NCBI RefSeq assembly: GCF_902459645.1
Contig: NZ_CABPSK010000004.1
Location: forward strand, 248,001-312,000
Direction of reading: 5' to 3'
DNA from: Pandoraea pneumonica
GTDB taxonomy: Bacteria > Pseudomonadota > Gammaproteobacteria > Burkholderiales > Burkholderiaceae
Length of the DNA: 64,000 nt
Under the pieces are notes generated by a model, which worked only from the letters and a program-made list of their open reading frames with translations, had not been told where the DNA came from and did not search any database. Shown piece after piece: positions 21,078 to 30,162 of the stretch (within the stretch, counting starts at the first letter, position 1; every line of letters begins with the position of its first letter). Made by a program: the position numbers and the translations under genes.

Positions 21078-23147
21078 TCACGCTTCGCGCGTGATGAGGA
21101 GGTTGCCCAGCGCGTCCACACGCCCCGAGAACCCCGGTTCGAGCCAAATCGTCGTGTCCGACTGCTCGAGAATCGCCGGACCGGCGACGCTTGCGCCCAC
21201 CGGCAAATCGAGACGGGCAAAACGTGCCGCGTCCCACCACTGCCCAGCGTGATAAACGCGCTGCGTGCCGAGCGACGACGGCATCTCAACGGCTTGCGGC
21301 GCCAGCACCCCGAGATCGAACTTCGGGCGCACACCGATGCGGGCATAGCGCAGATTCATGATGCGCACGGCAATGCCGTCGAGCGCGCGGCCAAAGGCTT
21401 CGCGATACGCGGTCTCGAACGCTTGCGCGATGCCCTCGCGATGCAGCGCCTCGCGCGCCACCGGCACACGCACCGTGTGGCTCTGGCCGACATAAAGCAT
21501 GTCGAGTTCGATGATTTCGCGCACGGCGTCGAAGCGCACGCCTGCCGAGTCGAGGCGTTGCTGACACGCGACCTGCAACGCTTCGACGCGCGCCACGAGG
21601 TCGTCCATATCGAGCGCCGCCAGCGGCTGGTTGAGCGTCTGCACGCTGTCGTGACGCATATCGGCAATCACGCAACCCAGCGCCGACGTCACGCCCGGAT
21701 AGCGCGGCACGATGCCGGTGGTGGTGCCCACTTCGCGCATCATTGCGCACACGTGCAGCGCGCCACCGCCGCCAAACGGCATATAGGCGAACTGGCGCGG
21801 ATCGTGGCCACGCTCGATCGACACCAGACGAATCGCCCCGGCCATCTTCGCGTTGGCAACCGTGAGAATCGCTTCGGCGGCCGCGTAGGCATCGATGCCC
21901 AGCGGTTCGGCCACGTGCTTACCGATGGCTTGTGCCGAAAGCCCGCTGTCGAGCTTGCCCAGCAAGCCGCCGCCCAGCGGACGGTCGGCAGCGATACGGC
22001 CGAGCAGCACATTGGCGTCGGTCACCGTGGGGCGAAGGTTGCCGCGCCCGTAGCACGCCGGCCCCGGAATGCTGCCCGCCGATTCCGGGCCAACTTGCAG
22101 CAGACCGCCTGCATCGACCGACGCAATCGAGCCGCCGCCCGCACCAATCGTTTCGATCTGAATCATCGGCGAGCGCACGACCATGCCGAACTCGATCGAC
22201 GTTTGCGCCGAGAGCGACGCCTCACCACCGGCCACCAGCGACACATCGAACGACGTGCCACCCATATCGCCCGTCACCACATTCGGAAAGCCCGCGGCGC
22301 GTGCGATGGCTGCACAAGCGATCACCCCTGCCGCTGGGCCGGAGAGTGCGGTGCGAACCGGTACATCGCTCGCCGTCTCGCGCGACATGATGCCGCCGTT
22401 GCTTTGCACGACCAGCAGTTCGCCGTCGAAACCTTGCGTCTGCAAATCACGCGCCAGACGCGTGAGATAGCCGCCGACCACCGGTTGCAGCGATGCATTG
22501 AGGGTCGCCGTCGAGCAGCGCTCGAACTCACGAATTTCGGGCAGCACTTCGGTCGCCGCCGTCACGTTGCCGTTGGGCCAGATCGCGCGCACTGCCGCCA
22601 CGGCGCGTTGCTCGTTGACGGGGTTAGCGTATGCATTCACGAAAAACACACAAACAGCTTCGCAACCAGCGGCAAGCAGTGCGCGGGCGGCCGCTTCCAC
22701 TTGTGCGATGTCGACGTCGGTGTGAATCGAGCCGTCGGCCAACACGCGCTCGTCGACTTCCAGACGCAGATCGCGCGGCACGATGGGGGTGAAGTTGCCG
22801 CGCAGCCCCCATGTGGCTGGCCGGTCGCGGCGGCGCATTTCCAGCACGTCGCGAAAGCCGGTCGTCGTGATGATGCCGGTGCGGGCCACCTTGCGCTCCA
22901 GCAGCGCGTTGGTGCCCACCGTGGTGCCGTGCACGATGGTGGCAATGGCTGCCGCACCGCCACGACCGGCCGATTCAACACGTTCGATACCGTTCATAAA
23001 ACCGCGTGCCTCTTCGCCACGCGTGGACGGCACTTTGACGATGCGCGCGACACCCGCCGCTTCATCGAGCACGAACAGATCGGTAAACGTCCCGCCGACG
23101 TCGACACCGACGACCAGCGAGGGGTTCGGGGTAGCTGCTGCGCTCAT
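21078..23147 (-). CDS. hyuA: Hydantoinase/oxoprolinase subunit A (ATP-dependent)
   Basis: This 689-residue protein is the ATP-binding subunit of hydantoinase/5-oxoprolinase enzymes, which use ATP to open cyclic imides, ureides or lactams, or in related forms carboxylate ketones. The actin/hexokinase-like signatures GVDVGGTFTDLFVLDE at the N-terminus and TGDMGGTSFDVSLV in the middle are intact, as is the NATLNAS-type STATLNASLQPVV segment. It overlaps hyuB by four bases (ATGA), so both subunits are made together, as is usual for the heteromer. The isochorismatase-like gene follows 28 bases later. N-methylhydantoinase or 5-oxoprolinase labels would go beyond the evidence. Confidence 0.88.
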   Translation of the reverse strand: MSAAATPNPSLVVGVDVGGTFTDLFVLDEAAGVARIVKVPSTRGEEARGFMNGIERVESAGRGGAAAIATIVHGTTVGTNALLERKVARTGIITTTGFRDVLEMRRRDRPATWGLRGNFTPIVPRDLRLEVDERVLADGSIHTDVDIAQVEAAARALLAAGCEAVCVFFVNAYANPVNEQRAVAAVRAIWPNGNVTAATEVLPEIREFERCSTATLNASLQPVVGGYLTRLARDLQTQGFDGELLVVQSNGGIMSRETASDVPVRTALSGPAAGVIACAAIARAAGFPNVVTGDMGGTSFDVSLVAGGEASLSAQTSIEFGMVVRSPMIQIETIGAGGGSIASVDAGGLLQVGPESAGSIPGPACYGRGNLRPTVTDANVLLGRIAADRPLGGGLLGKLDSGLSAQAIGKHVAEPLGIDAYAAAEAILTVANAKMAGAIRLVSIERGHDPRQFAYMPFGGGGALHVCAMMREVGTTTGIVPRYPGVTSALGCVIADMRHDSVQTLNQPLAALDMDDLVARVEALQVACQQRLDSAGVRFDAVREIIELDMLYVGQSHTVRVPVAREALHREGIAQAFETAYREAFGRALDGIAVRIMNLRYARIGVRPKFDLGVLAPQAVEMPSSLGTQRVYHAGQWWDAARFARLDLPVGASVAGPAILEQSDTTIWLEPGFSGRVDALGNLLITREA

Positions 23148-24859
23148 GCCTGTTGCTCCTTCGTTGCGTTGCCGGTGGTGGCTTGCTTGCCCACACCTGC
23201 GCTTTTCACCGCGTTTGTCACATACCCCATTGCCTGATCGTGTGCCCGTGCCTGCGCATCACGGCGGGCCGGGTCGCCGTACCCACCGCCGCCCGGCGTT
23301 TCAAGGCGAACGCGTTCACCACGTGCGAGCTTGATGCCGAGCATCTTCGAGGCCATCGGCGGCGTATGCCACTCGCCTTCGTTCTGATACTGAAAGACGT
23401 TCGGCACCGACGCTTCGCCACCGGCAATGCCCTGCGGGGCCGAGCGTCCGCGCTCGCCAAAGACGAAAGCTTCCGCGCTGTCTTCCAGCAGTTCGATTTC
23501 GTAAATAGCGCCTAAGCCGCCGCGATGCTCGCCGTCGCCCGCCGAATCGGGGCGCAGGGCCCATTGGGTAAATCGCACCGGATACGCGGCTTCCAGAATC
23601 TCGACCGGCGGAATCGTCGCCGTCGAAATCGGCGCGTTGCCGTGCGAGAGGCCATCGCCGTCGCTATGCCCGCCGTGGCCGCCGCCGAAGAAGCTGAACA
23701 TCACCCAACGCTGGCCTTTGCGCGCGGCGTCTGTGCGATAGCCCGCAATCGACAACGCGTTGATCGTGCCGTAGGCCTGCGCCATCGCCCGCTCGGGTGC
23801 GGCTTGCGCCATCGCGCAGAAGATCACGTCGATCATGCGCAGAATGGTTTCGGTGTAGCCGCCGACCGGACGCGGGCGTTGCGCCGAGATCAGCAGACCT
23901 TCGGGCAGTTCGAACTTCACGGCATCGAGCACACCGGCATTGGCCGGGACATCGGGGAACAGATGCTTGAGCGCGACATAGCACGCCGCAATCGCCGTGG
24001 CGCGCGAGATGTTGACGGGCCCCATGCAAGCCGGGGACGTGCCGGTGAAGTCCAGCGTCAACGTGTCGCCCGCCACGCGCATGCGTAGCGCAATGGTCAG
24101 CGGCACGTCACGCACGCCGTCGTTGTCGAGCGTGTCGCGATAGGTGTATTCGCCGTCGGGCAGCGCCGTCACATGGGCGCGCATGAGTTTCACGGCACGT
24201 TCGCGAAGCTGCGCCAGCGCGTCTTGCACGGTGCTGTCGCCATACTCGTCGAGCAGGTCGGCAAGGCGTCGTGCGCCGAGTTCCAGCGCCGCCAACTGCC
24301 CGTTCAGATCGCCCCAGAGGCTATCGGGCAAGCGGGTGTTCGCTTTGAGAATGGCCAACACGTCGGCATCGAGTTCACCGCGCCGGAGAATACGCACCGG
24401 CGGAATTTGCACGGCTTCTTGCCAGCATTCGGTCGCCGCCGGGTTGTAGTTACCCGGCACGGCACCGCCCACGTCGTGCCAATGTGCCGCCGATGCCAAG
24501 AAGCAATACAGCTCGCCGTTGCGAAACACAGGACGCACCAGCTTGAAGTCGTTGGCGTGGGTGCCGCCTTCGTACGGATCGTTGAAGAGCCACACGTCGC
24601 CCTCGACCATGCCGCCGCGCTCGGCAGCCGCGCGGGCCGCCGCCTGCACGGCGAAGGCCATGGCGCCGACGAAGACCGGCAGGCCCGACTTGCCTTGCAC
24701 GAGCGTGGCGCCGGTGGCGGCGTCGTAGATGCCGTGGCAGGCGTCGTGCGCTTCGGCAATGATCGGGTTGAAAGCACTGCGGTAGAGCGTCGCGTCCATT
24801 TCGTCGGCGATCTGCTCCAGCCGGCCCTTGAGGACCGCCAGGGTGACGGGATCTAGCAT
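23144..24859 (-). CDS. hyuB: Hydantoinase/oxoprolinase subunit B
   Basis: The 571-residue product matches the hydantoinase B/oxoprolinase family, with VTLAVLKGRLEQIADEMDATLYRSAFNPIIAE at the N-terminus (given here in part: LEQIADEMDATLYRSAF), the metal-region NDPYEGGTHANDF, and a C-terminal glycine-rich TPGGGGYGDP end. It forms the active enzyme with HyuA, encoded immediately downstream with a four-base overlap. The aconitase-like small-subunit gene ends at 24853, so these two genes overlap by seven bases. Nothing is missing compared with the family. The substrate is unknown. Confidence 0.88.
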   Translation of the reverse strand: MLDPVTLAVLKGRLEQIADEMDATLYRSAFNPIIAEAHDACHGIYDAATGATLVQGKSGLPVFVGAMAFAVQAAARAAAERGGMVEGDVWLFNDPYEGGTHANDFKLVRPVFRNGELYCFLASAAHWHDVGGAVPGNYNPAATECWQEAVQIPPVRILRRGELDADVLAILKANTRLPDSLWGDLNGQLAALELGARRLADLLDEYGDSTVQDALAQLRERAVKLMRAHVTALPDGEYTYRDTLDNDGVRDVPLTIALRMRVAGDTLTLDFTGTSPACMGPVNISRATAIAACYVALKHLFPDVPANAGVLDAVKFELPEGLLISAQRPRPVGGYTETILRMIDVIFCAMAQAAPERAMAQAYGTINALSIAGYRTDAARKGQRWVMFSFFGGGHGGHSDGDGLSHGNAPISTATIPPVEILEAAYPVRFTQWALRPDSAGDGEHRGGLGAIYEIELLEDSAEAFVFGERGRSAPQGIAGGEASVPNVFQYQNEGEWHTPPMASKMLGIKLARGERVRLETPGGGGYGDPARRDAQARAHDQAMGYVTNAVKSAGVGKQATTGNATKEQQA

Positions 24860-25461
24860 GAAGAAACTCCGTTAGGTGTCGCGTGAGATGTCGAACTGCG
24901 CTGCTTGAGCAGATTGAGCAGGCCGCCTGCGTCGACCATGTCGAGCAGGAAGCCGGGCACGTTCTCGCAAGCGAGGCGGCTGCCGTCGGCGCGTTCGATA
25001 AAGCCGTCGCGAGGTGCCAGCCGCAGGGTTTCGCCCTCGGCGATGCACTGCGCGTCGGCGCAGGTAAGCAGCAACAGCCCCACGTTGAAGGCGTTGCGGA
25101 AATAAAGACCGTTGAACGACGGCGCGATGACCGCGCGCACGCCCAGATGCACGAGCGCGGCGGCCGCCTGTTCGCGCGACGAGCCGATGCCGAAGTTCGG
25201 CCCGGCCACGAGGACGTCGCCCGGCTGGACCTGCGCGGCGAATTCGGGGCGCACGCGATGCAGGCAATGGCGGGCGATTTCATCGATGCCGAATTTCATA
25301 TAGGCACCCGGGGCGAGCGCATCGGTGTCGATGTCTGCGCCCACCACCCACGTGCGATGGACGGCGGCAAGTGCGTCGGAAGAAGACGTTGGCAATGTCA
25401 TGAGTGGGGTTGAAGAATCGGGTTCAAGCGCGGGTTCAGGCGCAAGTTCAGGCGAGGACAT
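24853..25461 (-). CDS. Aconitase-family hydro-lyase, small subunit (LeuD/DmdB-like)
   Basis: The protein of about 202 residues has the LeuD-like swivelling domain of two-subunit aconitase-family hydro-lyases: VVGADIDTDALAPG, then GPNFGIGSSREQAAAAL with the substrate-binding GSSR, and APSFNGLYFRNAFNVGL. The ATG at 25461 overlaps the large-subunit stop and gives a Glu/Pro/Ala-rich N-terminus made of short repeats. An ATG at 25401 would remove this extension and give 182 residues, closer to the family. Neither has a good ribosome-binding site. It pairs with the large subunit upstream to hydrate or dehydrate a small acid. Confidence 0.82.
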   Translation of the reverse strand: MSSPELAPEPALEPDSSTPLMTLPTSSSDALAAVHRTWVVGADIDTDALAPGAYMKFGIDEIARHCLHRVRPEFAAQVQPGDVLVAGPNFGIGSSREQAAAALVHLGVRAVIAPSFNGLYFRNAFNVGLLLLTCADAQCIAEGETLRLAPRDGFIERADGSRLACENVPGFLLDMVDAGGLLNLLKQRSSTSHATPNGVSSC

Positions 25462-26710
25462 CGCGCGGATCGGCAATGCGGCCCGTGAGCGCGGCAGCGG
25501 CCACCGCATAGGGCGAACCGAGGTAAACCTGCGCGGTCTCGGCGCCCATGCGCCCCTTGAAGTTGCGCGCGGTGCTCGACATCACAGTGGCCCCCTCGGG
25601 GATCGAGCCGCCATAGCCCGCGCAAGCGCCGCACGTATTAGCCAGCACTTGGGCACCAGCGGCCACCAGCACGTCCATCACGCCTTCGCGCGCGGCCTGT
25701 GCCTGATCGCGCGCCGAGGCCGGTGCCACGACGAAGCGCATACCGTCCGCAACGCGACGCCCCTTGAGCACTCGCGCCGCCGCGCGCAAATCTTCCAGCT
25801 TCGCGCCGGTGCATGCGCCCAGATACGCCACGTCGACGGGGATATCGGCAAAGGCATCGATCGAGCGCGTATTGGCAGGGCTATGCGGCGCGGCAACCTG
25901 CGGCGCGAGCGTACTGGCATCGAACGTGTGCACTTCGGCCTCGGCACCGGCGTCGCTCTGCCAGCGCTCGACGTCGATGGCGTCGGTAACACCGACCGAG
26001 CGCAAATAGTCGACGGTCGTCGCATCCGGCGCGACGAGGCCCACTTGCGAACCCAGTTCGGCGCTCATGTTCGAGAGCGTCATCCGCTCTTGCATCGACA
26101 GCGCGCGCACGGCTTCGCCGCAGAACTCGATGGCCTGATAGCGGCCGCCGTTCATGCCGAAGCGGCCGATCATGTGCAGCATCATGTCCTTGGCCGTCAC
26201 ACCGTCGGTCAAGCGCCCGTCCCAGCGCATTTGAATCGTCGAGGGCACCTTGACCCAGATTTCGCCCGACACCGCCACGCCCAGCATTTCCGTACTGCCG
26301 ATACCGAACATATAGGCACCGAACGCACCGCCGGTCGGCGAATGCGAATCGCCACCCACGCAGAACATGCCCGGGCGAAGATGCCCGTGTTCGGGCACAA
26401 CTACGTGGCAAATACCGACCGAGTCGTACACATTGGGCAGCGCCTGCGCTTGGGCCCAATCGCGGGCGATACGCACGATGCGACGCGATTCGTCGTCGGA
26501 TTCCGGCACGTAGTGGTCGATGACCAGCACGACCTTCGATTTGTCCCACAGTTGCGCGCCGAGCGATTCGAGCATCGGTTGCAGACGGCGCGGGCCGCTG
26601 GAGTCGTGAAACATCGCGAGATCGACCCGGCAGGTCACGATCTCGCCTACCGCTACTTCGGCCCGCCCGCAGGCGGCGGCAAGCAGCTTTTGCGTCAGAG
26701 TTTGCGCCAC
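25448..26710 (-). CDS. Aconitase-family hydro-lyase, large subunit (LeuC/DmdA-like)
   Basis: The 420-residue protein is the iron-sulfur subunit of a two-subunit hydro-lyase of the isopropylmalate isomerase, homoaconitase and dimethylmaleate hydratase group. The three cluster cysteines are present: C300 in LGACTGAKLEDL, and C360 and C363 in NTCGACAGYGG. The VGGDSHSPTGGAFGAYMFGIG block carries the substrate-site residues. A GTG at 26710 is chosen because it lies six bases after AGGGA and ten bases after the livF stop. Its place next to hyuBA and an isocitrate-lyase-like gene suggests a dedicated catabolic hydratase rather than leucine synthesis, since no leuA or leuB is nearby. Confidence 0.85.
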   Translation of the reverse strand: MAQTLTQKLLAAACGRAEVAVGEIVTCRVDLAMFHDSSGPRRLQPMLESLGAQLWDKSKVVLVIDHYVPESDDESRRIVRIARDWAQAQALPNVYDSVGICHVVVPEHGHLRPGMFCVGGDSHSPTGGAFGAYMFGIGSTEMLGVAVSGEIWVKVPSTIQMRWDGRLTDGVTAKDMMLHMIGRFGMNGGRYQAIEFCGEAVRALSMQERMTLSNMSAELGSQVGLVAPDATTVDYLRSVGVTDAIDVERWQSDAGAEAEVHTFDASTLAPQVAAPHSPANTRSIDAFADIPVDVAYLGACTGAKLEDLRAAARVLKGRRVADGMRFVVAPASARDQAQAAREGVMDVLVAAGAQVLANTCGACAGYGGSIPEGATVMSSTARNFKGRMGAETAQVYLGSPYAVAAAALTGRIADPRDVLA

Positions 26711-26720
26711 GGTAAGTCCC

Positions 26721-27431
26721 TTACATTCCGAGATAAGCACGGCGCAGCTCGCTGCTCGCGAGCAACTGCGCGCACGTGCCGCTGTGACGGATCGAGCCGT
26801 TCTCCAGCACGTAGCCACGCTGGCCGGTTTCGAGCGACTGCCCCACGTTTTGCTCGACGAGCAAGATCGACAGGCCATCGCGTTGCAAACGTGCGATCAG
26901 GGCGAACAGCTCTTCGACCATGAGCGGCGAGAGGCCCAGCGACGGCTCGTCGAGAATCAGCAGTCGCGGCTCGGCCATCAGCCCGCGTCCGATGGCGAGC
27001 ATTTGTTGTTCGCCGCCGGACATCGTCCCAGCAGGCTGTGCGATGCGCTCGCGCAGACGCGGGAACAGGTCGAGCATGCGTTCCAGACTGCGCTCGCGAT
27101 CGGCACGGCCTCGTGCGAACGCGCCCAGCGCCAGGTTTTCACGCACGCTCAAGTTCGGGAAAATGCGGCGTCCCTCGGGCACCTGAATCAACCCGGCCTT
27201 GACCACCTCGCGGTAGTGGCGGCCGGTCAGGTCGTGACCGTCGAAGCGCACGCGCCCCGCCCAGACCGGATTGATGCCCGAGAGCGTGTTGTTCAGCGTC
27301 GACTTGCCCGCACCGTTGCTGCCGAGCAGCACCACGATCTCGCCCTCACCCACCGTCAGGTCGACACCGCGCAGCACCTCCACGCGGCCATAGCCCGTGC
27401 GCAGGCCTTCGACTTCGAGCAAATGGCTCAT
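26721..27431 (-). CDS. livF: Branched-chain-type ABC importer, ATPase LivF
   Basis: The 236-residue ATPase has Walker A GSNGAGKST (residues 37-45), signature MSGGEQQML and Walker B LLILDEPSLGL. It belongs to the LivF subgroup of ATPases in importers for branched-chain amino acids, amides, aromatic acids and similar solutes. The ATG at 27431 overlaps the livG stop by four bases (ATGA); a longer upstream frame would lie within livG. It is the last of five importer genes and is followed after ten bases by the hydro-lyase large subunit, so transport and catabolism are in one transcript. Confidence 0.9.
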   Translation of the reverse strand: MSHLLEVEGLRTGYGRVEVLRGVDLTVGEGEIVVLLGSNGAGKSTLNNTLSGINPVWAGRVRFDGHDLTGRHYREVVKAGLIQVPEGRRIFPNLSVRENLALGAFARGRADRERSLERMLDLFPRLRERIAQPAGTMSGGEQQMLAIGRGLMAEPRLLILDEPSLGLSPLMVEELFALIARLQRDGLSILLVEQNVGQSLETGQRGYVLENGSIRHSGTCAQLLASSELRRAYLGM

Positions 27432-28213
27432 TGGGCACCTCCGGCCTGTGCAGCCTGTGCCGCATTTGCCGCCTGTGCAGCGAGCCGAGCCGCCGTGCCG
27501 TGGCCCAGATAGGCTTCGACCACGGCCGGATCGGACGTCACTTCCTGCGGCGTGCCCGCCGCGATCAGCTTGCCCTGCGCTAGCACCCACACGTGTTCGG
27601 CCAGACTCATCACGGCGCGCATCACGTGCTCGATCATGAGCACCGTCACACCGCTTGCCGCGATCTCGCGCACCACGGGAATCATTTCGTCGATCTCACT
27701 CGGGTTCAGCCCGGCGAGCACTTCGTCGAGCAACAACAAGCGCGGCCGGGTGGCCAGCGCACGCGCGAGTTCCAGACGTTTGCGCCCGCACACGGTGAGG
27801 TCTGCGGCCGGTTTGTCCAACTGCGCTTGCAGATTCGTTTGAACGGCGATCGCCTCGGCTTCGCGCAACGCTGCACGGCGATTGCCCTGATGGAGATGCG
27901 CGCCCACGGCGATGTTCTCGCGCACGGTTTGCGCGCCGAACGGCTGCACGATCTGGAAGGTGCGCGTGAGCCCCTGACGCGCCGTCACGAATGGCGCCTG
28001 CCCGGTGATGTCGCGCCCTTGAAACTCGACGCGTCCGGCCGTCGGCGTCAGAAACCCCGAGAGCAAACCGAACAGCGTGGTTTTCCCGGCACCGTTCGGC
28101 CCTACGAGCGCGGTGAGCGTGCCCGGCCGAATGCTCAGGCTGACATCCTGCACGGCCTTCAGGCCGCCGAACGTGATCGATAAACCCTCGGCTTTCAACA
28201 AGGCGTCAGACAC
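27428..28213 (-). CDS. livG: Branched-chain-type ABC importer, ATPase LivG
   Basis: The 261-residue ATPase has Walker A GPNGAGKTT (38-46) and Walker B LLLLDEVLAGLNPSE. The signature region reads LTVCGRKRLELARAL, a variant seen in many LivG proteins of Proteobacteria. A GTG start at 28213 is well supported by AAGGAG eight bases upstream, and it overlaps the livM stop by eight bases. The C-terminus carries an extra Ala/Gln-rich tail. It pairs with LivF to energise the importer. Confidence 0.88.
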   Translation of the reverse strand: MSDALLKAEGLSITFGGLKAVQDVSLSIRPGTLTALVGPNGAGKTTLFGLLSGFLTPTAGRVEFQGRDITGQAPFVTARQGLTRTFQIVQPFGAQTVRENIAVGAHLHQGNRRAALREAEAIAVQTNLQAQLDKPAADLTVCGRKRLELARALATRPRLLLLDEVLAGLNPSEIDEMIPVVREIAASGVTVLMIEHVMRAVMSLAEHVWVLAQGKLIAAGTPQEVTSDPAVVEAYLGHGTAARLAAQAANAAQAAQAGGAQ

Positions 28214-29255
28214 GGGCCTTCTCCTTACTTGCTGCGACGCTGCCGACGCTGTTGTCGCTTGCGCGGAACGTGCCGTCTGCGGGCGACTTGGCGCTGCCCT
28301 CTTTCCCCATCCCCAGCGCACGGCGCACCGAAGCCCCGGCGCCGGTAATGCCGCGCGGCAGGAACATCACGATCAGAATCAGCACCGCGCCGTAGATCAC
28401 CATCGAGAGGCCGGGCAACTCGCCGAACAGGTTGCGCGTGAGTTCGCCGAGCGTGTAAAGCGCAGCCGCGCCCAGCACCGGCCCCCACAACGTGCCCAGA
28501 CCGCCGACGATCACGCCCACCAGCGCCTCGACCGAAATGGTCGAACCGAACGCGATGCCCGCGTCGATGTACTGGAACATCTGCACATAGCAAACGCCTG
28601 CCGCACTCATGAACGCCCCCGACAACGCGATGGCACCGAGCTTCACGCGCAGCGGATTGACACCAACCGCACGCGCCGCGCTTTCGTTGTCACGCACGGC
28701 CTGCAACCACGCGCCAAAACGCGAATGGCGCAGCCATGCGGTGACCAGCAAGGCGCCCATCACGAACGTCAGCAACACGAACGCGTAGCCGCGCGGCGAT
28801 GCAAATTGCAGATTCCCGGCGCTTTGATGCAGCGGCACCATCAAGCCGACGCCCGCACCGGTGAACGGCAGCGAGACGGCGAGAATGCGAAACACCTCGG
28901 CAAACGCCAGCGTCACCAGCGCGAAGTACGAGCCTTTGAGGCCGTAGCGGAACGTCACGGCACCGACGACCACAGCGACGAGCGTGCCCATCGCAATCGC
29001 GAACGGCATCGCGAGCCACGGGTTCCATCCCCATTGCAGTTGCGCAATGGCCTGCGCGTAGGCCCCCACGCCGAAGAACAACGCGTGCCCGAACGACAGT
29101 TGCCCGCCAAAACCGCCCAGAATGTTCCACGACTGGGAGAGCAGCACGGTGTAGAGCGTCATCATCAGAAACGACAGCCAAACGCCCGACTGCAACGTCA
29201 CGAGCAACCCCGCGACGACGACACCGAACAGCACAATTAATCGAAGATCCTTCAT
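28206..29255 (-). CDS. livM: Branched-chain-type ABC importer, permease LivM
   Basis: The 349-residue inner-membrane permease has about nine to ten hydrophobic helices and the LivM hallmarks SWNILGGFGGQLSFGHALFFGVGAY near the N-terminus (in part: GGQLSFGHALFFGVGAY) and the cytoplasmic EAA-type loop VRDNESAARAVGVNPLRVK. The ATG at 29255 has GGAG six bases upstream and is preferred to a GTG five codons earlier. About 50 residues at the C-terminus are hydrophilic and rich in Ser and Ala, and are not usual for the family. The gene follows livH by about 30 bases. Confidence 0.88.
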   Translation of the reverse strand: MKDLRLIVLFGVVVAGLLVTLQSGVWLSFLMMTLYTVLLSQSWNILGGFGGQLSFGHALFFGVGAYAQAIAQLQWGWNPWLAMPFAIAMGTLVAVVVGAVTFRYGLKGSYFALVTLAFAEVFRILAVSLPFTGAGVGLMVPLHQSAGNLQFASPRGYAFVLLTFVMGALLVTAWLRHSRFGAWLQAVRDNESAARAVGVNPLRVKLGAIALSGAFMSAAGVCYVQMFQYIDAGIAFGSTISVEALVGVIVGGLGTLWGPVLGAAALYTLGELTRNLFGELPGLSMVIYGAVLILIVMFLPRGITGAGASVRRALGMGKEGSAKSPADGTFRASDNSVGSVAASKEKARV

Positions 29256-29285
29256 CGTTTGCTCCTGCACATGTCTGTAGGCTCC

Positions 29286-30158
29286 TTAGGCGCGCGCACC
29301 GAACAGCCCCTGCGGACGCAGCAGCACGACGATGATGAAAATGGCGAAGATGCCCATTTGGCCGAGCGAATCGCCGAGCCACAGGCCGCCGAGCGACTCG
29401 ACCACGCCGATGAGCAATCCGCCGACGAGGGCGCCGGTGAAGCTGCCCATGCCGCCGAGCACGACGATCGTGAATGCCACCAGCACGAAGCCGCCGCCGA
29501 CTTGCGGGTTGACGTAGTACGTCGGCAGCAGGAAGCACGCCGCCGCGCCCACGCAAGCCATGCCGATGCCGAACGACACCGCATACACGCGCTCCACGTC
29601 GATGCCCATGAGCTTCGCGCCGTGCTTTTCTTTGGCGACCGCACGAATCGCACGGCCGAGGTCGGTGGCTTGCATGATCCAGAACAGGATGGCGGCCGTG
29701 GCCAGCGCACCGCCGAAGGCAATCAGCTTCGGCACCGCCAACATGACCGGACCGATATCGACGGTGGCGAGCGTGTACGGCGTGTCGATGGTGTGGGTGT
29801 CCGACTTGAACCACACGAGCGCGAGATTCTCCAGCACGATGGCCAAGCCGAGCGTGACGAGCAGAATGTTCTCGTCCTTGCCGTGGCTCGCCCGCTCGAT
29901 CACCACGCGCTGCAACGCGTAACCGAGGGCAAACATGCCGAGTGTGACGAACGGCAGCGCCACGTAGGGGTCGATGCCCAGCTTCTCGCGCAGCAGCCAG
30001 ACGGCGTACAGCGCCACCATGAGCGCTGCGCCGTGGGCGAAGTTGATGATGTGCAGCACGCCGTAGACCAGCGTGAGACCGAGCGCGATGAGGGCATACA
30101 CCGCGCCGGTCGTCAGCCCGTTGAGCAGGGCCGAGAGCAGAATGACCGGGTCGAGCAT
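29286..30158 (-). CDS. livH: Branched-chain-type ABC importer, permease LivH
   Basis: The 290-residue permease shows the typical LivH start, LLSALLNGLTTGAVYALIALGL (in part: GLTTGAVYALIALGL), the NFAHGAALMVALY motif, and the EAA-like loop AIRAVAKEKHGAKLMGID. Eight hydrophobic helices are likely. It lies only four bases after the binding-protein gene and forms the transmembrane pore with LivM. Confidence 0.9.
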   Translation of the reverse strand: MLDPVILLSALLNGLTTGAVYALIALGLTLVYGVLHIINFAHGAALMVALYAVWLLREKLGIDPYVALPFVTLGMFALGYALQRVVIERASHGKDENILLVTLGLAIVLENLALVWFKSDTHTIDTPYTLATVDIGPVMLAVPKLIAFGGALATAAILFWIMQATDLGRAIRAVAKEKHGAKLMGIDVERVYAVSFGIGMACVGAAACFLLPTYYVNPQVGGGFVLVAFTIVVLGGMGSFTGALVGGLLIGVVESLGGLWLGDSLGQMGIFAIFIIVVLLRPQGLFGARA

Positions 30159-30162
30159 CGCG

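Noticed and set aside
21078-24859. HyuAB as 5-oxoprolinase or acetone carboxylase
   Set aside because: Oxoprolinase, hydantoinase and carboxylase forms share these domains. No distinguishing feature or context gene was seen, so only the family name is used.
27428-28213. Non-canonical ABC signature in LivG as a sign of inactivity
   Set aside because: The C-G-R-K-R form with D-E-V-x-A-G-L is a known variant of LivG proteins and Walker A and B are intact.
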